Source: Nothopassalora personata (Eukaryota; Ascomycota; Dothideomycetes; Mycosphaerellales; Mycosphaerellaceae). Taken from it: DNA of 64,000 bases. Within the stretch, counting starts at the first letter, position 1. Each line of letters begins with the position of its first letter. The stretch lies in contig CM066295.1 in assembly GCA_033816765.1 (NCBI GenBank), forward strand, positions 124,001 to 188,000. The letters are read 5' to 3'. Below are positions 33,137 to 45,266 of this stretch, piece after piece. Under the pieces are notes generated by a model. That model did not search any database and had not been told where the DNA came from. It saw nothing but the letters and a program-made list of their open reading frames with translations. A program made the position numbers and the translations under genes.

Positions 33137-35800
33137 ATGGAAGGGGTCTATAGGGATTCTATCCCTTATAAGGGGATAGAGGAATCGGAGGAAGGGGAAA
33201 CACCTAAATTTAGTAAAGAAGGGAGAAGCGGAACTAGCGCCGCTAAATTGGGTATAGGTGTAGGAACGATCAGCACAATTAAAATAGATGCTATAACTGC
33301 CCTCTTTAGACGATTAGTAGTAGTAATAGAAAACGCTAGCCCTCGCTTTCTACCTCTAGGAGGTGCTAAGAATCCGTTCTTTAATAGTACTAATGCTACT
33401 AAGTTCTAGGAGCGGTTTAGCAACCTAATAGACTAGTATCCGCCTCGGGCATCTATTAAGAAGAATAATTTCTAGGGCAGGTTTAAGCGCAATTACGAAA
33501 CTACTATCCGGCGCATAGTTATAAGACTACCTAGGTAGCTTACTAACAAGGCACGTTTTAGGAGGGCGTTCTTATTAGAGTTCTTAAGGTTTAATGCCTA
33601 CTCGATATTAGGGAGTCGGGAATATCTTAAGGAGATTATTAGGGCGTAGTAAGGTAAGAGGCCCGAAGAATAGGATATAAAGGAATTTATCCGCCTATTT
33701 ATATCCTTAAGTAACCTAATTGAACCTAAGGATTTAGATAATAGCTCCCGGAGTCGCCTCCTCCTTTAGGGATTACTAGAGGTAGTCGCGAAAGCGGTCT
33801 ACAAGGCTTACGGGCTTTACCTAAAGCAACCTAAGAAGTTTAGGGACTTTTAGAGGATCCTCGATAAAGCTACTAGTATCGTAGATAGTAAGGAGGGATA
33901 GAAAGCTATATATATAGATTTCCCTCTTACTTTACCTTAGCTACACCGCTTAGTCGTGAAGTAAATGCCGCGCCTTAAGCCTAAGATTAATACGCTTAAG
34001 AAGGCTACCTCTAGGACTGCTATTAATGATGACCTAATCTAGAAGGTAGCTAAAATAAGTATACGTATATACTAGCGCGGTCGCGTCGCAGACGCGGGTG
34101 CCTTCTACCCGAGCGAGAATTAACGCTCTATGCAACCGGAGAGGCACGACCTAGACGCTAAACTGTAGGTTTACGTAATGTAGCGTCCCCTATCGTAGAA
34201 TCGCGAATAGTCTAAAGCGATAGATGGTTATTACTACAACTGTAGCAGTTCGAAGCACTAGGCTAGTAATTGTAGGGCGATAAGGTCCTTAATATCCCGG
34301 GGCTACGTATATCTCGCCCCGAACAACTAGTAGTATCTAGGGAAAGAAGGCGATCCGCGTCCTACTAAGTTCAACTTTCGAAGGGACTATAGTAAACCAA
34401 AACTGCTCTATATACTCCCTCTACTCGAAGAACATTATAGGCCGATCGAGTTTAATAACTAGTATAAGATTCCCGCACTGCGTAAGTAATAGATAGGTAG
34501 GGACTACACTAGGGTAACAAAGGTCACGCCTCCTAATCATTCTAAGCCCCCTCCTAACTTTAGGCATTTAATAGAGTATAGCCCTTAGGACGCGCGGTCT
34601 AGCTAAATAGAGAAGGCTACTAGGACATATTAGGTCTTATTCGGAGAAAGTGAAGCGGAGTAGGCAATCGACTTAGGCGAGCTTAACGAGGTATCTGCCT
34701 ATCCTATGTAGTCTAATAAAGTAAAAGGGAAGGCACCCGTAGGTATTCTAAAGAATCCGCACCCGAGGACCCGGTCCTTAGCCTAGAACCTACGAGCCCG
34801 AGCTAAGGCTACTAAGAAAGTTCGCCTACAATTAGAATAGGAGATCCGGTAAGCTAAGATTAACTAGTAGGAGGTTGAAATAATTAACGAAGTTAGTGCT
34901 TAAATGAACGAAACTCAATTATTAGCTAAATCCGGGGAAACCCTAGGAAGGGGAAATCATGCCTAAGTAAATAGACTAGGGAACGGCGCTAGTAAAGGAC
35001 TGCCTAAGGATATGCCTATTAGTCCCGTAAACGCCCCCTTCGTATAAAGGAAGCGTATATAGAATGCTAAGACTATAAGGATTAATAACTACGTCCGACA
35101 ATATAGATTAGCTAGTAATAGCCCGGTTACGAAGGAAGAGGGTATTATCTACTAGATTAATTAAATCCTCTAGAACCTACGAGCCCGAGCTAAGGCTACT
35201 AAGAAAGTTCGCCTACAATTAGAATAGGAGATCCGGCAAGCTAAGATTAACTAGTAGGAGGTTGAAATAATTAACGAAGTTAGTGCTTAAATGAACGAAA
35301 CTTAATTATTAGCTAAATCTAGGGAAAGCCTAGGAAGGGGAAATAGTGCCTAAGTAAATAGACTAGGGAACGGCGCTAGTAAAGGACTGCCTAAGGATAT
35401 ACCTATTAGTCCCGTAAACGCCCCCTTCGCATAAAGGAAGCGTATATAGAATGCTAAGACTATAAGGATTAATAACTACGTCCGATAATATAGATTAGCT
35501 AGTAATAGCCCGGTTACGAAGGAAGAGGGTATTATCTACTAGATTAATTAGATCCTCTAGACAATGTTTCCTAATGTGAACGCCTAAGATTAGTTTCGAT
35601 ATAGTCGCTAGTTCGAGGCTACCCTTTTCGGTCGCGTTACTAACACCCCCGCTCTTTAGGAGAAGCTCGCTATAGTACGACGTCTTATAGGAAAGGACCC
35701 TAAGATTCGTACTAGATAAGTGGTTACCTATAAAGATGAACCTAAGTATAACAAGGAGGTCTTCCGCGAAGATAGTTAGGCCTAGTATGTCGGAGTGTAT
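33137..35800 (+). pseudogene. gag: Degraded gag of right 11.8-kb-type element
   Basis: Starts with an open 90-codon run at the ATG 33137, then continues in the same frame with TAG/TAA stops. A relic CCHC knuckle is at about 34227-34275 (first Cys is Tyr; Cys, His and the last Cys remain, with correct X2, X4, X4 spacing). The segment after it is duplicated in tandem (34783-35169 and 35170-35556), which the left copy lacks. Confidence 0.7.
34783..35556. repeat. 387-bp tandem duplication
   Basis: Units 34783-35169 and 35170-35556 differ at few, mostly RIP-type sites. The mirrored locus in the left copy has one unit. A second, 21-bp duplication is near 36504-36545. Confidence 0.88.
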
Positions 35801-36370
35801 TTAACTATACTTTGCTCTAAGGGTGCGGTCCCTACTACTAAGCTATATAAGGACGTTAAGAAAATCGGGCTCTCTAGTGTCCTTAATAACTTTACTATAG
35901 TCCCTAGTCCTTAGGTAGTAGCGGAGTTTAGGATAAACAAGAACTAGATTAGGTGCCTAATTAATAAGGGTTCCGAGGTGAATATTATCGGCTAGAGAAA
36001 CGCTTATAGATTTAGGTTACCGGTAATGTCGAGTACTTAGCTTACCTTTCGAGGTGCTAGAGGGCGGGCCTAGTTTAAAGGTGTTATAGGCAATTTAGAT
36101 ATTTAGGTATTTAGGGTTTACTACTAGGTAGATATGTTTATCTCTTCGGATCTAAACTCACTAATAATCCTAGGACGTCCGTAGGCCCGTAAGGTACGGC
36201 TTACTGCCCGTAACTGCGATAATAGTTTATAGGAGGGGACTATTACTAGCCGCAAAGGTAAAAGTGTTATGTTTACTACCCTAGTTAGCTCGGATAGGTG
36301 TAAGACCCTTTAAGAACTATTAAAAGCGTCGGGAAATAGAAGGGTAGGTTAATTTACGGCGCTTAACCTA
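35801..36370 (+). pseudogene. Degraded protease of right 11.8-kb-type element
   Basis: The frame reads LINKGSEVNII near 35955, a relic of the D-S/T-G-S aspartic protease motif with Asp now Asn, and later LIILGRP, the second conserved block of Gypsy proteases. Confidence 0.65.
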
Positions 36371-39300
36371 CCGGAGACTTACTAAAGCCGGATTTAATAA
36401 GATTAGTAAGGTTCTCGCACTATCTCGGAGAAACCTCGGACTTTAATTTACCGGTCCCGGGACCGGTAAATAGCTATAGTAAGGAAAACGGATACGACTA
36501 CGACACGACGCATCTATAGGAAGACGCGACGTATCTATAGGAACCCGGCAAGGCTCTAACGCCTAGCAACTATTTAGCTTACTTATTAGGATTGCTTAGG
36601 ACTACTAGAGTAAAGGAACGAGTTGTAGAAATTGGAATAGGCGCGTTTAAGGGAGATTCTATTACTAACGTTTATTTAGTTTAAGGGGATTAGCCCTCCG
36701 AGATCCTAAGGCAATCTATATTAAATACTTAGGCACGGAAGCAACATGTAGGCTAACATATAGCTAACATTAGGATGCCGTAGGTCTTTACGATATATAA
36801 GCGTAAGGCGGATAAGAAGAAGCTAGTAGACGCGAGCGTTTACGAACGCCTAGAATCACGAGTTAAGGGAGATATAGAATAGAAGCGTAGGGTACTGTAC
36901 CTAGAATCTAAGATGCCTAAAGGACAAGGTCCGTTCGATAGGAAGTACTTAATTAAGAAATTCTTAAGTATTAAGCGAGGTAGCCGGATTACTTTAGAAC
37001 GACTTACCTTAATTAAGGTTAGCATTAAGCTATTGCTAATAGAAAGGGCCTTATTCGATAAGATGCTCTATAATCGGGAGGCAGTCCTCGCTTAGGATTT
37101 TAGTTATATAAGGCAAATTAGGCACGACGTTATACCACCTCAGAAGATTAACACGGTCCCTTATAGGCTATAGTAGGCACGCCCTATCCGGTTGTACCTA
37201 AGTCTTAGGGCAATTATTAAGCGTATAATTAGAGCCCGGATTAAGAATAACATCCTAGAATACTTATAAGGGGCATATTCTAATAGCTAGTTCCTAGTCG
37301 TAAAGAAGGTTAATGCCTCTAGAAGCGATGTGCTATATCGGTTAATTAACTTAGCTATGCTCCTAAATAAGGTTACTATACGCGATACTAACATTCTACC
37401 GGACACGGATAGCTTCTTAGAGGATTTTACCGGGTACCGAGTCGCTTTACTTATAGACCTGTTTTTAGGTTATAATTAGATTACTTTAGATAAGTCCTAC
37501 CGGGACCTAATAGCCTTTATAACCCCTCTTAGCCTAGTACGTAACACGACTCTACCTTAAGGAGCTACTAATTTAGTTGCCTAGTTCTTGCGTACGGTAA
37601 CAAAGATTCTACTTAATTATATCTCGTATCGAGTAAAGCCGTTTCTCGATAATATCGGTATTAAGGGACTAACTAAGGACTATAGGAATGCCGAAGTAGA
37701 GCCTAGGTTAAGGAAATAGGTTATTAAGCACATCGTTTCCCTAGATCTAGTTCTTACTAACCTAGAGAGAGCTAGTACGGTAGTTACTAGAGGCAAATCC
37801 TAATAGTTATATAAAAAGCTTAAGATTGTTAGGTACGTTACTAGCCCGGATAGTCGCTATCCTAACCCGAAGGTTGTAGCTAAGATCCTAGACTAGCCTA
37901 CGCCTACCTATATTAAGGAGGTCCGCACCTATATAGGGCTATATATATACTTCCGGATATAGATCCCCTAGTTTGTTATTATCGCTCGACTAATGTATAA
38001 GCTACTAAAGAAGGACGCCGAGTTCACCTAGATAGAAAATAAGCAGTTCTCGAAAGAAGAGGTTACTAGATATCTTATGTAAGCTCTAGCCTTAGTTACC
38101 CTCTACTACTTACCTAGTGCTAGGTCTATCTTTGTCTTAGTTAATGCTAGCGGCACTAGATAGGGATGTATCGTTTCTTAAGAATTAATAGACAGTACTC
38201 GACGGCGTTACCCGGTACGGTATAAGAGTAGAATCTAGAACGCGTTAGAATCTAGATATAATGCTAGTAAGCGGGAATACCTTAGGGTCCTTAAGGGGCT
38301 TAAGAAGATCTAGAGATATATTACTAGCGTTAATTTTGTCCTTAAGGTTAATACTAAGACACTTGTATAGTAGCTTAACCGGCCGGCTTCGGACCTACCG
38401 AACTCGGTAATAGCCCGGTAGGTCGTATAGATTAGGTTATTCACGTTCGAGGTAAAGCACGTTACGGGGACTAGACATACTAGTCTAGATGCCCTGTCTT
38501 GTAGGCCCTCTACACCTTAGGAACCTAGGGAGGCTAACGAAGACGAAGTCGACTAGATAATTAATAATAAGCTGTTCGGGTACCCGGAGCCGGTCGATAC
38601 CTATCTAGTTAAAATCTAGAAAACACGACGTCTCGGGAACTAATATTCTAAGGGCTCTTAATAGCTTACTTAGGTTATAGAAACTAGGACCCGACCCGAT
38701 AGTGTTACCCGTACTAAGTACCGGCGGCTAGTAAAGAAGAGCGTTAACTTCTTTATCCGAGACCGATTACTATTCTTCTAGAAGCGCCGAGGAGTACCGT
38801 TATAACTTATAATTAACGATAATAAGGCTTAGAAGGAAATCGTTATAGAGTGCTATAAGAGATACGGTTACCGTAGCGCTAAGGTCGTATATAACCTTAT
38901 TTCCGATCGGTATTACTAGGACGGGTGCTTCGCCGATGTCTCTACGTAGGTTCGAAGTTGTGCTCCCTATAGGTTTCGCGAAGGCAACTAGCGCGCTAGT
39001 AAGCTTCACTTATCGAGCCCTTAGGTCATTAGTAAGAAGTAGTACTTAGACCCCGTCTAGGTGCATAAAAATAGCTACCTCCTAGTCGCGCGCGAAGCAC
39101 TTAGCAACTAGATCGAGGCTAGAGTAATAAGGGCGCCTCCTAGCTCCAAGACGGTTACTAAGTTTCTATACAAAGATGTCTTCTATAGGCACGGCTACTA
39201 CGCTAAAATTGTGCTTAATAACGCTACGGTTTATGCGGCTAAGGTTAAGCGGTTACTTATAGGACTCGGTGTTCGTAGGATCCGAGTATTACCGTACTAT

Positions 39301-40150
39301 CCGTAGTCTAATGCTCCGGTCGAGGTTAGGCACCGTCCGATTCTTATAGCGTTAATAAAGCTTATAAGGAACATATACCGCGGATAGGAGTAATAGGTAC
39401 CCGCTGTGTTATAGGCTAATAGGACTACGACCTGTCGTACTACTAGAATAACGCTAGCTTAGGTCCTATATAGCTATCGCACGATTCTACTAATTAAGGT
39501 TAAGTACCCGACGTAGGCGAATTATTAATAGGGATCGGTTAGGACAACTAAGGACTTACTTACTATACGTGCGCGTTAACTCTAGGCTCGAGACCTTAGT
39601 TTAGAAGAGCTACATGCCCGAAGGAAGCGACTAAGAGAACTTAGTAAGGACTACTTTAATTCTTACCGGAATATTAACTTTGTTAGTTTCTAGAAGGGCG
39701 ACCTTATTATGAGATTCGATAAGCTATATAAGGATAACTTCTTACGCAAAATCGGTTACCGATAGTAAGGTCTATATCGGGTGTCTAGTGTCTCTAGGGA
39801 ATTTAGTACCTATATTCTTAAGGAACTTAATAGCACGCTAATAAAGGGTGTTTAGGCACGGGAAAACCTTAAGCTAGTTCTAGAGCTTCGCCCGGATAGT
39901 ATAGGAGTACTAAACTTAGACGATAGGACCGATCTCGTAATAGGGGAGGGAGAAGTCGCTAATAGCGAAGATAGTAGTAATTCGAACGAGATCGAGCCTA
40001 TCGCCGGCGAAGACGTGCTACCTATAGGAGTTAACGAAAGGGAATCGTATCCTAAACCGGAACCTAAGAAGCTATAGGTTAGGCCTTATAACCTTTCTAT
40101 AGCCGAAATTTCACAGTTTAGTAGGATCGAAGCTAAGAACTAATTAGTTA
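36370..40150 (+). pseudogene. pol: Degraded RT, RNase H and integrase of right 11.8-kb-type element
   Basis: One plus-strand frame with RIP stops. RT: SQFLVVKKVN-like block near 37290, and FLDNIGIKG near 37645-37670, the position of the Y/F-x-D-D catalytic pair with the second Asp now Asn. RNase H: VNASGTRQG near 38145. Chromatin-type integrase follows, with a KDVFYRHG block near 39175 and the terminal glutamate in an APVEVRHRPI block near 39315-39345. No chromodomain was found at the end (about 40140), unlike the other Gypsy elements here. The short open run 36913-37095 is part of this frame. Confidence 0.75.
36446..36471. repeat. 26-bp perfect palindrome, copy 3
   Basis: Mirror of the copy at 27308. 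Confidence 0.9.
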
Positions 40151-40284
40151 GTAATAGCGTACGGAGTTTACTTCCCTTAGGCATGTGTTATATATGCCCT
40201 TTAGTTTGTTAAGCCGATTCGGTTATCTAGACTTTACTTTATAGGGTGTTCTTACCTTAGTTAAACCTTAGTTAGTAGAGTTAC

Positions 40285-40310
40285 ATTTACCGGTCCCGGG
40301 ACCGGTAAAT
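40285..40310. repeat. 26-bp perfect palindrome, copy 4
   Basis: Mirror of the copy at 23490. It lies about 0.5 kb upstream of the long unrecognised frame. Confidence 0.9.
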
Positions 40311-40799
40311 CGGATTACGTAATAGCGTAGTATGCCCCTACCGAATACTTACCTAGGTGGTTACTAGTACTGGTTTTCGGTTACATGTAGGGTTATCGGA
40401 CCTTTAGTATAACCTTAATAGTACTGCTCTTACTACTTATAAGACCGGTCTCGGCGCTACTACCTTATAACGGTTATAGGGACATACGCTAAGAGGTATA
40501 CTTAAGCGTAGCTCTCTACCTACTACTTCCTCTCTTTTTCTTTAAACACTAATACTATTACTAGAACTACTAACATATCTATCTACTACTACACATTAGA
40601 CGGTTCTCTAGCCTCTCTCTCTTTACGACCTTAACCTTCTTTAAAGCCCCTACCCCGACACCGAGCTTTTAAAGCTTACTAACACTCTAGAGTAGTACTA
40701 CGAGATAGCTAGCTCTTACGATCTTACTACTAGCGAACCCTAGTTATTATAGCTTTAGCTAGCCTATCGTTACGCCCGGCTAGCTCGAGTATAGCGCTT

Positions 40800-43730
40800 A
40801 CTAGTACTGTTACTAGGCTTACCCGCCTACCTTAGACCTTGTTCGAGTCTCTTCGCCTACCGGATAATGTTAAGTATGTCCTTACTAATACGAACATACC
40901 GAAGTCCGCCGCTAATGTTATGTTCCGGGAGCTTAATCCTTAGAAGCGGGTTAAGGTATTAAAGGACTTCTATAAGGGCTTCGAGAAGGTATTTAAAGAC
41001 TACTCCGTCTAGGTTAACCTATTTTTTAAGGAAGTTAAGAGCGGCATAGGTAAGAGCTACTAGGATGAATTCTTTAGTAATAAGAAGCTCGATGTCTTAT
41101 TTCCTATCGTCGGTAAGATTCGTAAGACCGGTTTAGAGATTCGTAACCGAGAGAAGACCCTTCGAGCTACGCTTACCCGCTACTAGCTATAGTAGATAGA
41201 TAATAAGATTCTTAATCGACGCGTTATCTCCGAGCTTTATAGTACTAATAGCGGGCGCCGCTAGTTCACGGCCTTTACTAATAAGTACCTAGACTATAGT
41301 AGGGCTATTAGTAGAATTTAGAGGGCATTAATCTAGCGTATAAGGATCGGCCGTAAGGGTATAGATCGTAAGCGAATTCTAGAGCCTAGTAATCTTACCC
41401 GGTGCGATAGGGAGGCTAAAGCACGTAGCATTAATCCGCAGTCGGCTAAGAGTAGGGAAATTATTAGAAGACATCGCCTAGCCGTCTATAAGGATAGCCT
41501 TCTATACTTTATAGAGGGTACTATTACTAAGAAGTCCGCGTCCCTAGAGGATAGCATAGATTAACCTAGACTATCTAGCTAGTAATAGCCTTAGTTACGT
41601 TAGCTACTACCGGGTAGTAAAGGTAAAGGACGTGTAAAGAGTACTACGCTAACTCTACTAGCCTCTACCTATCCTACAGTCCTATCGAGAGGCGGTCGTA
41701 AGTCGAGTCGACTTAAGTAGCTCCGTATAGGCGAGAGTATAGGTAAGGGCATAACTGCGCCTACTCGATCCTCGCCTAACCGAACGCTAGACGGCGCACC
41801 TATACGCGAGGGCAGTCCGCTAGGTACACCGGTTAGCACCCTACGATTTACTCCGGCCCTAACTAAGAATAGTAATCCGATACTTACTATATTACCTTCG
41901 GCTATAATTAGGCATGTATTAGTCTTTAAGGATTAGATCCTATAAGAAGACGAGGCCCTCCGGATTAAGCGCGCTAACTGCACCTATAATAAGCGGTACT
42001 ATAGTATTAAGTTTAGAAACTCGATTAATATAGATAGCATTAACTAGCTACCTAACTACCGGATAGCGGGCCTTAAGATACTCGATTATGCTGTCTCGTA
42101 GGTTCTTAAGAGGGATAGTAAGGTTAGCGCTATAATGTGCGATTAGTATGTTCGAGATTTCTACTATAAGGCCCTCTACTTCGTTACGAATCCCGGTATT
42201 ACCGCTAATACCCTATGTAAGCGTACGCTTAAGGTCTAAGACTAGCTCTTTAAAGGCAAGAGTTTTTTAGCTATTAAGGTGAAGAATAGGTCGTGGTTTC
42301 GCCCTAATAAGCGTAGTTAGAAGACTATTAATCCGCTTAGCTACCTCCGTGTTCGAGGTAAAGTCGGCACTACGAGTAGCATCGTTACGTATACTAACTA
42401 TAACTAGATCCTCGACAAATTCGGCATTAATAAAGCTAACTAAGCCGATCTTAATAGTACCGGTACCTACATTAATAGTAACATGCTATACTAGTATAAT
42501 GACGCTAAGCTAGCGCCGCGGGTTAAAACAGTTAGAGAAATGATAAGTCGAGAATTCGACGTATACCGATAGTACCTACGAGAATTGAATAAGGTTAGTA
42601 ACGGCGGCGTCTACTAGAACATATAGTATTCTCTAAGCTAATAGATTATACGATAAGACCCCGGGCTATAGCTCTTATAAGTAGCGCTATACCCTTAGTA
42701 CTGTACTCGGTTTATCTCCTTCCCTAGGCCTACGATTTTTAGCTTTAATAGGGCTTATTAGGGGGGTGACGCGAATACTATAGTGTAGTATGCTAGGGTC
42801 GACTTAAACCTCGAAATTAAAAACTACTAGACTAGTAACCGGCTTAACATGCTATACTCTCTTAACTTAGAGGGCACTAGTGGGCCGGAGTTTTTACACG
42901 GTTTTTATAAGTAAGGGAATGCTAGAGAGTTTATCTAGTAGTACCGGACTAACGACTATATAGAAGACGGCCGATTTAAGCGTTTCTTCTCGGTTAGGGT
43001 TTAGAATTACCTAAGTAAGAACAGCATTAGCTAGTTTAGAGAGGACCTAAGCGCTAGGCAAATGCGAGTAACTACTATAGGCGTTCTAATAAGGTAGGCC
43101 GTACATAGGAGGACGCTACGTTAGATTAACCCTTACTTTATCGAGATCCGCGACGATAACTATCTTAAACTCTAGAGAAGCTAGAGTATGTACTAGGTAA
43201 TAGATCTCTATCGTAACTTTAAGACGCTAAGTAAGAGCGCTATGGGGTTTAAGTATCGACGCCTAGTACCTAGCTATCCTTTCCCTACGGCCGTACACCT
43301 TAGTGGCATTAGCCCTCTATCCGATGCCCTAGCGGGTTTAAAGTCTTAGAACGATAACGAAGTTATTCTTAATGCTAGAAGGTGGCTTAATGCTACGGTC
43401 CGCCTAGACTCGGAGATCTTCTATAAGAAGATGTATAATTAGCGCGTCCGAGCTATAAAATTAATAGATAAGTAGCTTAGCTTAGTTACTACTCTCGAGT
43501 AGATGTGCTTTATAAGCAAAGGGCGTAATGAGAGCTTCTTCCGCAACTACTATAGGAACTTTACTAGCTAGCTACTTAGGGACGCGTCTAGTAAGACTAG
43601 TGTTAGCTACGACAACGAGTAGGTCTAGACAAAGGAGTTATGTAAGAATAAGTAGAACTAAGTAATTAGTACGGGTTTATAGGCTCCTAGTTTCTAGTTA
43701 ATTTTCCGGCTATAGCTATAGCCTATAGGT
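40800..43730 (+). pseudogene. Long unrecognised ORF (about 960 codons) downstream of integrase
   Basis: A single plus-strand frame can be followed for about 2.9 kb; every interruption is TAG or TAA at a position where CAG, CAA or TGG is plausible. The N-terminal third is Lys/Arg/Glu-rich and helical, the middle (about 41560-41900) is Ser/Pro/Thr/Gly-rich and probably disordered, and the C-terminal half is a mixed globular domain with aromatic residues. I do not recognise any family. It follows integrase in the same strand, about 650 bp after pol, and precedes the 3' LTR. It may be an accessory gene of the element or a captured host gene. Confidence 0.6.
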
Positions 43731-44278
43731 TTCTAGTTCTAATTCTAGTTCTAATTCTAGTTCTAGTTCTAGCTCTAGTTCTAGTTAGTACTTCGGGTAC
43801 GGGTGCTTCTAGTCCTTAGATCTTACTTGTTTCTTATAGTTACTTATCTTCCCTTAACTCACTTTCTAGCTACGCGATAGACTCGTCTTTAGAATAATTA
43901 GGTTACTAATACTAACACTCACTTATCTTATAAATAGCGTTTATATTATCCGACTATCTAGCCCGTTCGATGAATACTAACATAGCTACCTAATCCCTTA
44001 CTAGTTTCGTAGTATACGTTAACGTAGTACGACGGGCGAGAGTCGCGGATTATTAACGTTACCATTACGGTCTCTATTAGAGAAATCCTTTCGACCTTTA
44101 TAAGCTGTCGCTAGTAGGCCGTAGGATTGCCTAACATCTTATATGTTAAGCTAAATAGTAGAGTGAGCTACTATACTACTACTAGACTACCTTAGCTTAC
44201 GGCGACTAACTAAGCTACCTATAATGCCCGGGCTTACTACTTTAGAACCTAAGGACAGGTTCGTAATAGGGGAGGATA

Positions 44279-44647
44279 TATTAACGACTAATAGGTTATG
44301 TTAACCTTAGGTTTAGAGGGGGTCCCTTAGGTCTAACTTACCTCTATTTCATTTAGGTTTAATTAGACATTTAGGTAAGCTAGTAGGACCTAGTATAGGT
44401 ATTAAGATATATACTACGTAGCTAAGTATTGTAAGCGTAGCATTAAGGTAAGAATTCAATTTATACCTCTCGAGTAGAGGGTATAGGGGTTTAGGTCCGC
44501 TAATCCTCTTGTTTATCTAGCTACTACGCTGCTCGTCACGTGACCTAATTTCACGGTCCCGGGACCGGCAAATACCTCTACTTACATAAGCGCCGTACTA
44601 CACTACTATAACTCGGACAGGCCTATATAGGGTAGTTAGTAGACATT
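44279..44647 (+). repeat. 3' LTR of right 11.8-kb-type element
   Basis: 369 bp, reverse complement of 19163-19531 with a few additional G-to-A type changes. A purine-rich GGGGAGGA tract precedes it (about 44269-44276), fitting a polypurine tract. Confidence 0.88.
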
Positions 44648-44767
44648 ACTAGGTAGACTACGTAAATGTTATTAACTAAGCCGGTTAGCGCCTTATTAAT
44701 ATACCCTTAAAAGGTTGCCGGTACGTTAGTTAACCCGAACGGTATTACTAGGTACTCGTAGTATCCG
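44648..44767 (-). pseudogene. Chromovirus C reverse transcriptase fragment
   Basis: 120 bp nearly matching 48695-48815 in the RT of chromovirus C, same orientation, cut exactly where the catalytic YLDD codons begin. It is stranded between the right 11.8-kb-type LTR and the C LTR. Confidence 0.8.
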
Positions 44768-44963
44768 TGTAAAGGGATGTCGTAATGTATAGTACGCCTA
44801 CGATCTTCTAATCGTAGATGAACTAATTCTTACCTTTCGTTCAAGACGCATCGCGCGTCGCAAGGTGTACGTATACGTGTTACGTGCGGCTTAGTAGCCG
44901 GTCGCGACCGCATGTTATATATAAGGCTACATATAAGGGTTAGCTACTAGGCTGCCCCTTACA
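44768..44963 (-). repeat. 3' LTR of chromovirus C
   Basis: 196 bp, matches 58416-58611 with RIP-type differences. Confidence 0.85.
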
Positions 44964-45266
44964 ATTGCCTTCCCTCCCGTACGAGCTGTCCTTAGCTCGC
45001 TAGTTACTACGTAGAGGTTCCTACGTACTTCTAGAACTATAGTTACTATACGGCCTATATGCGGGTTACGTGCGTGTCGTTATATAGGTATAGGTAAGTA
45101 AGGCTTAGTTACTATACCGACGTAGCTAGTTAGGGGTATAAAACTCTAGCCTAACCTAGTATTGTTCTCTAGTACGTTCCCTAGCGTACTACCTTCGGCA
45201 TACTACTACTACGCACCCGTATCGTACCCGTACCGCTAGCGCCTCGCTAGTATTATTATTATTATT

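Larger units (their letters stand above)
32417..44647 (+). mobile_element. 11.8-kb-type degraded Gypsy element, right inverted copy
   Basis: Inverted copy of 19163-30975, 12.2 kb long because of a 387-bp and a 21-bp tandem duplication. Plus-strand order: 5' LTR 32417-32785, gag, protease, RT, RNase H, integrase, long unrecognised frame, 3' LTR 44279-44647. Flanks do not match: CCTAG from Copia on the left, ACTAG from a chromovirus C fragment on the right, suggesting recombination between two insertions. It shares most RIP mutations with the left copy. Confidence 0.88.

Noticed and set aside
33137..33409. Independent small gene (90 codons, present twice)
   Set aside because: It is the undamaged start of the gag relic of the 11.8-kb element; the frame continues beyond its first TAG stop.
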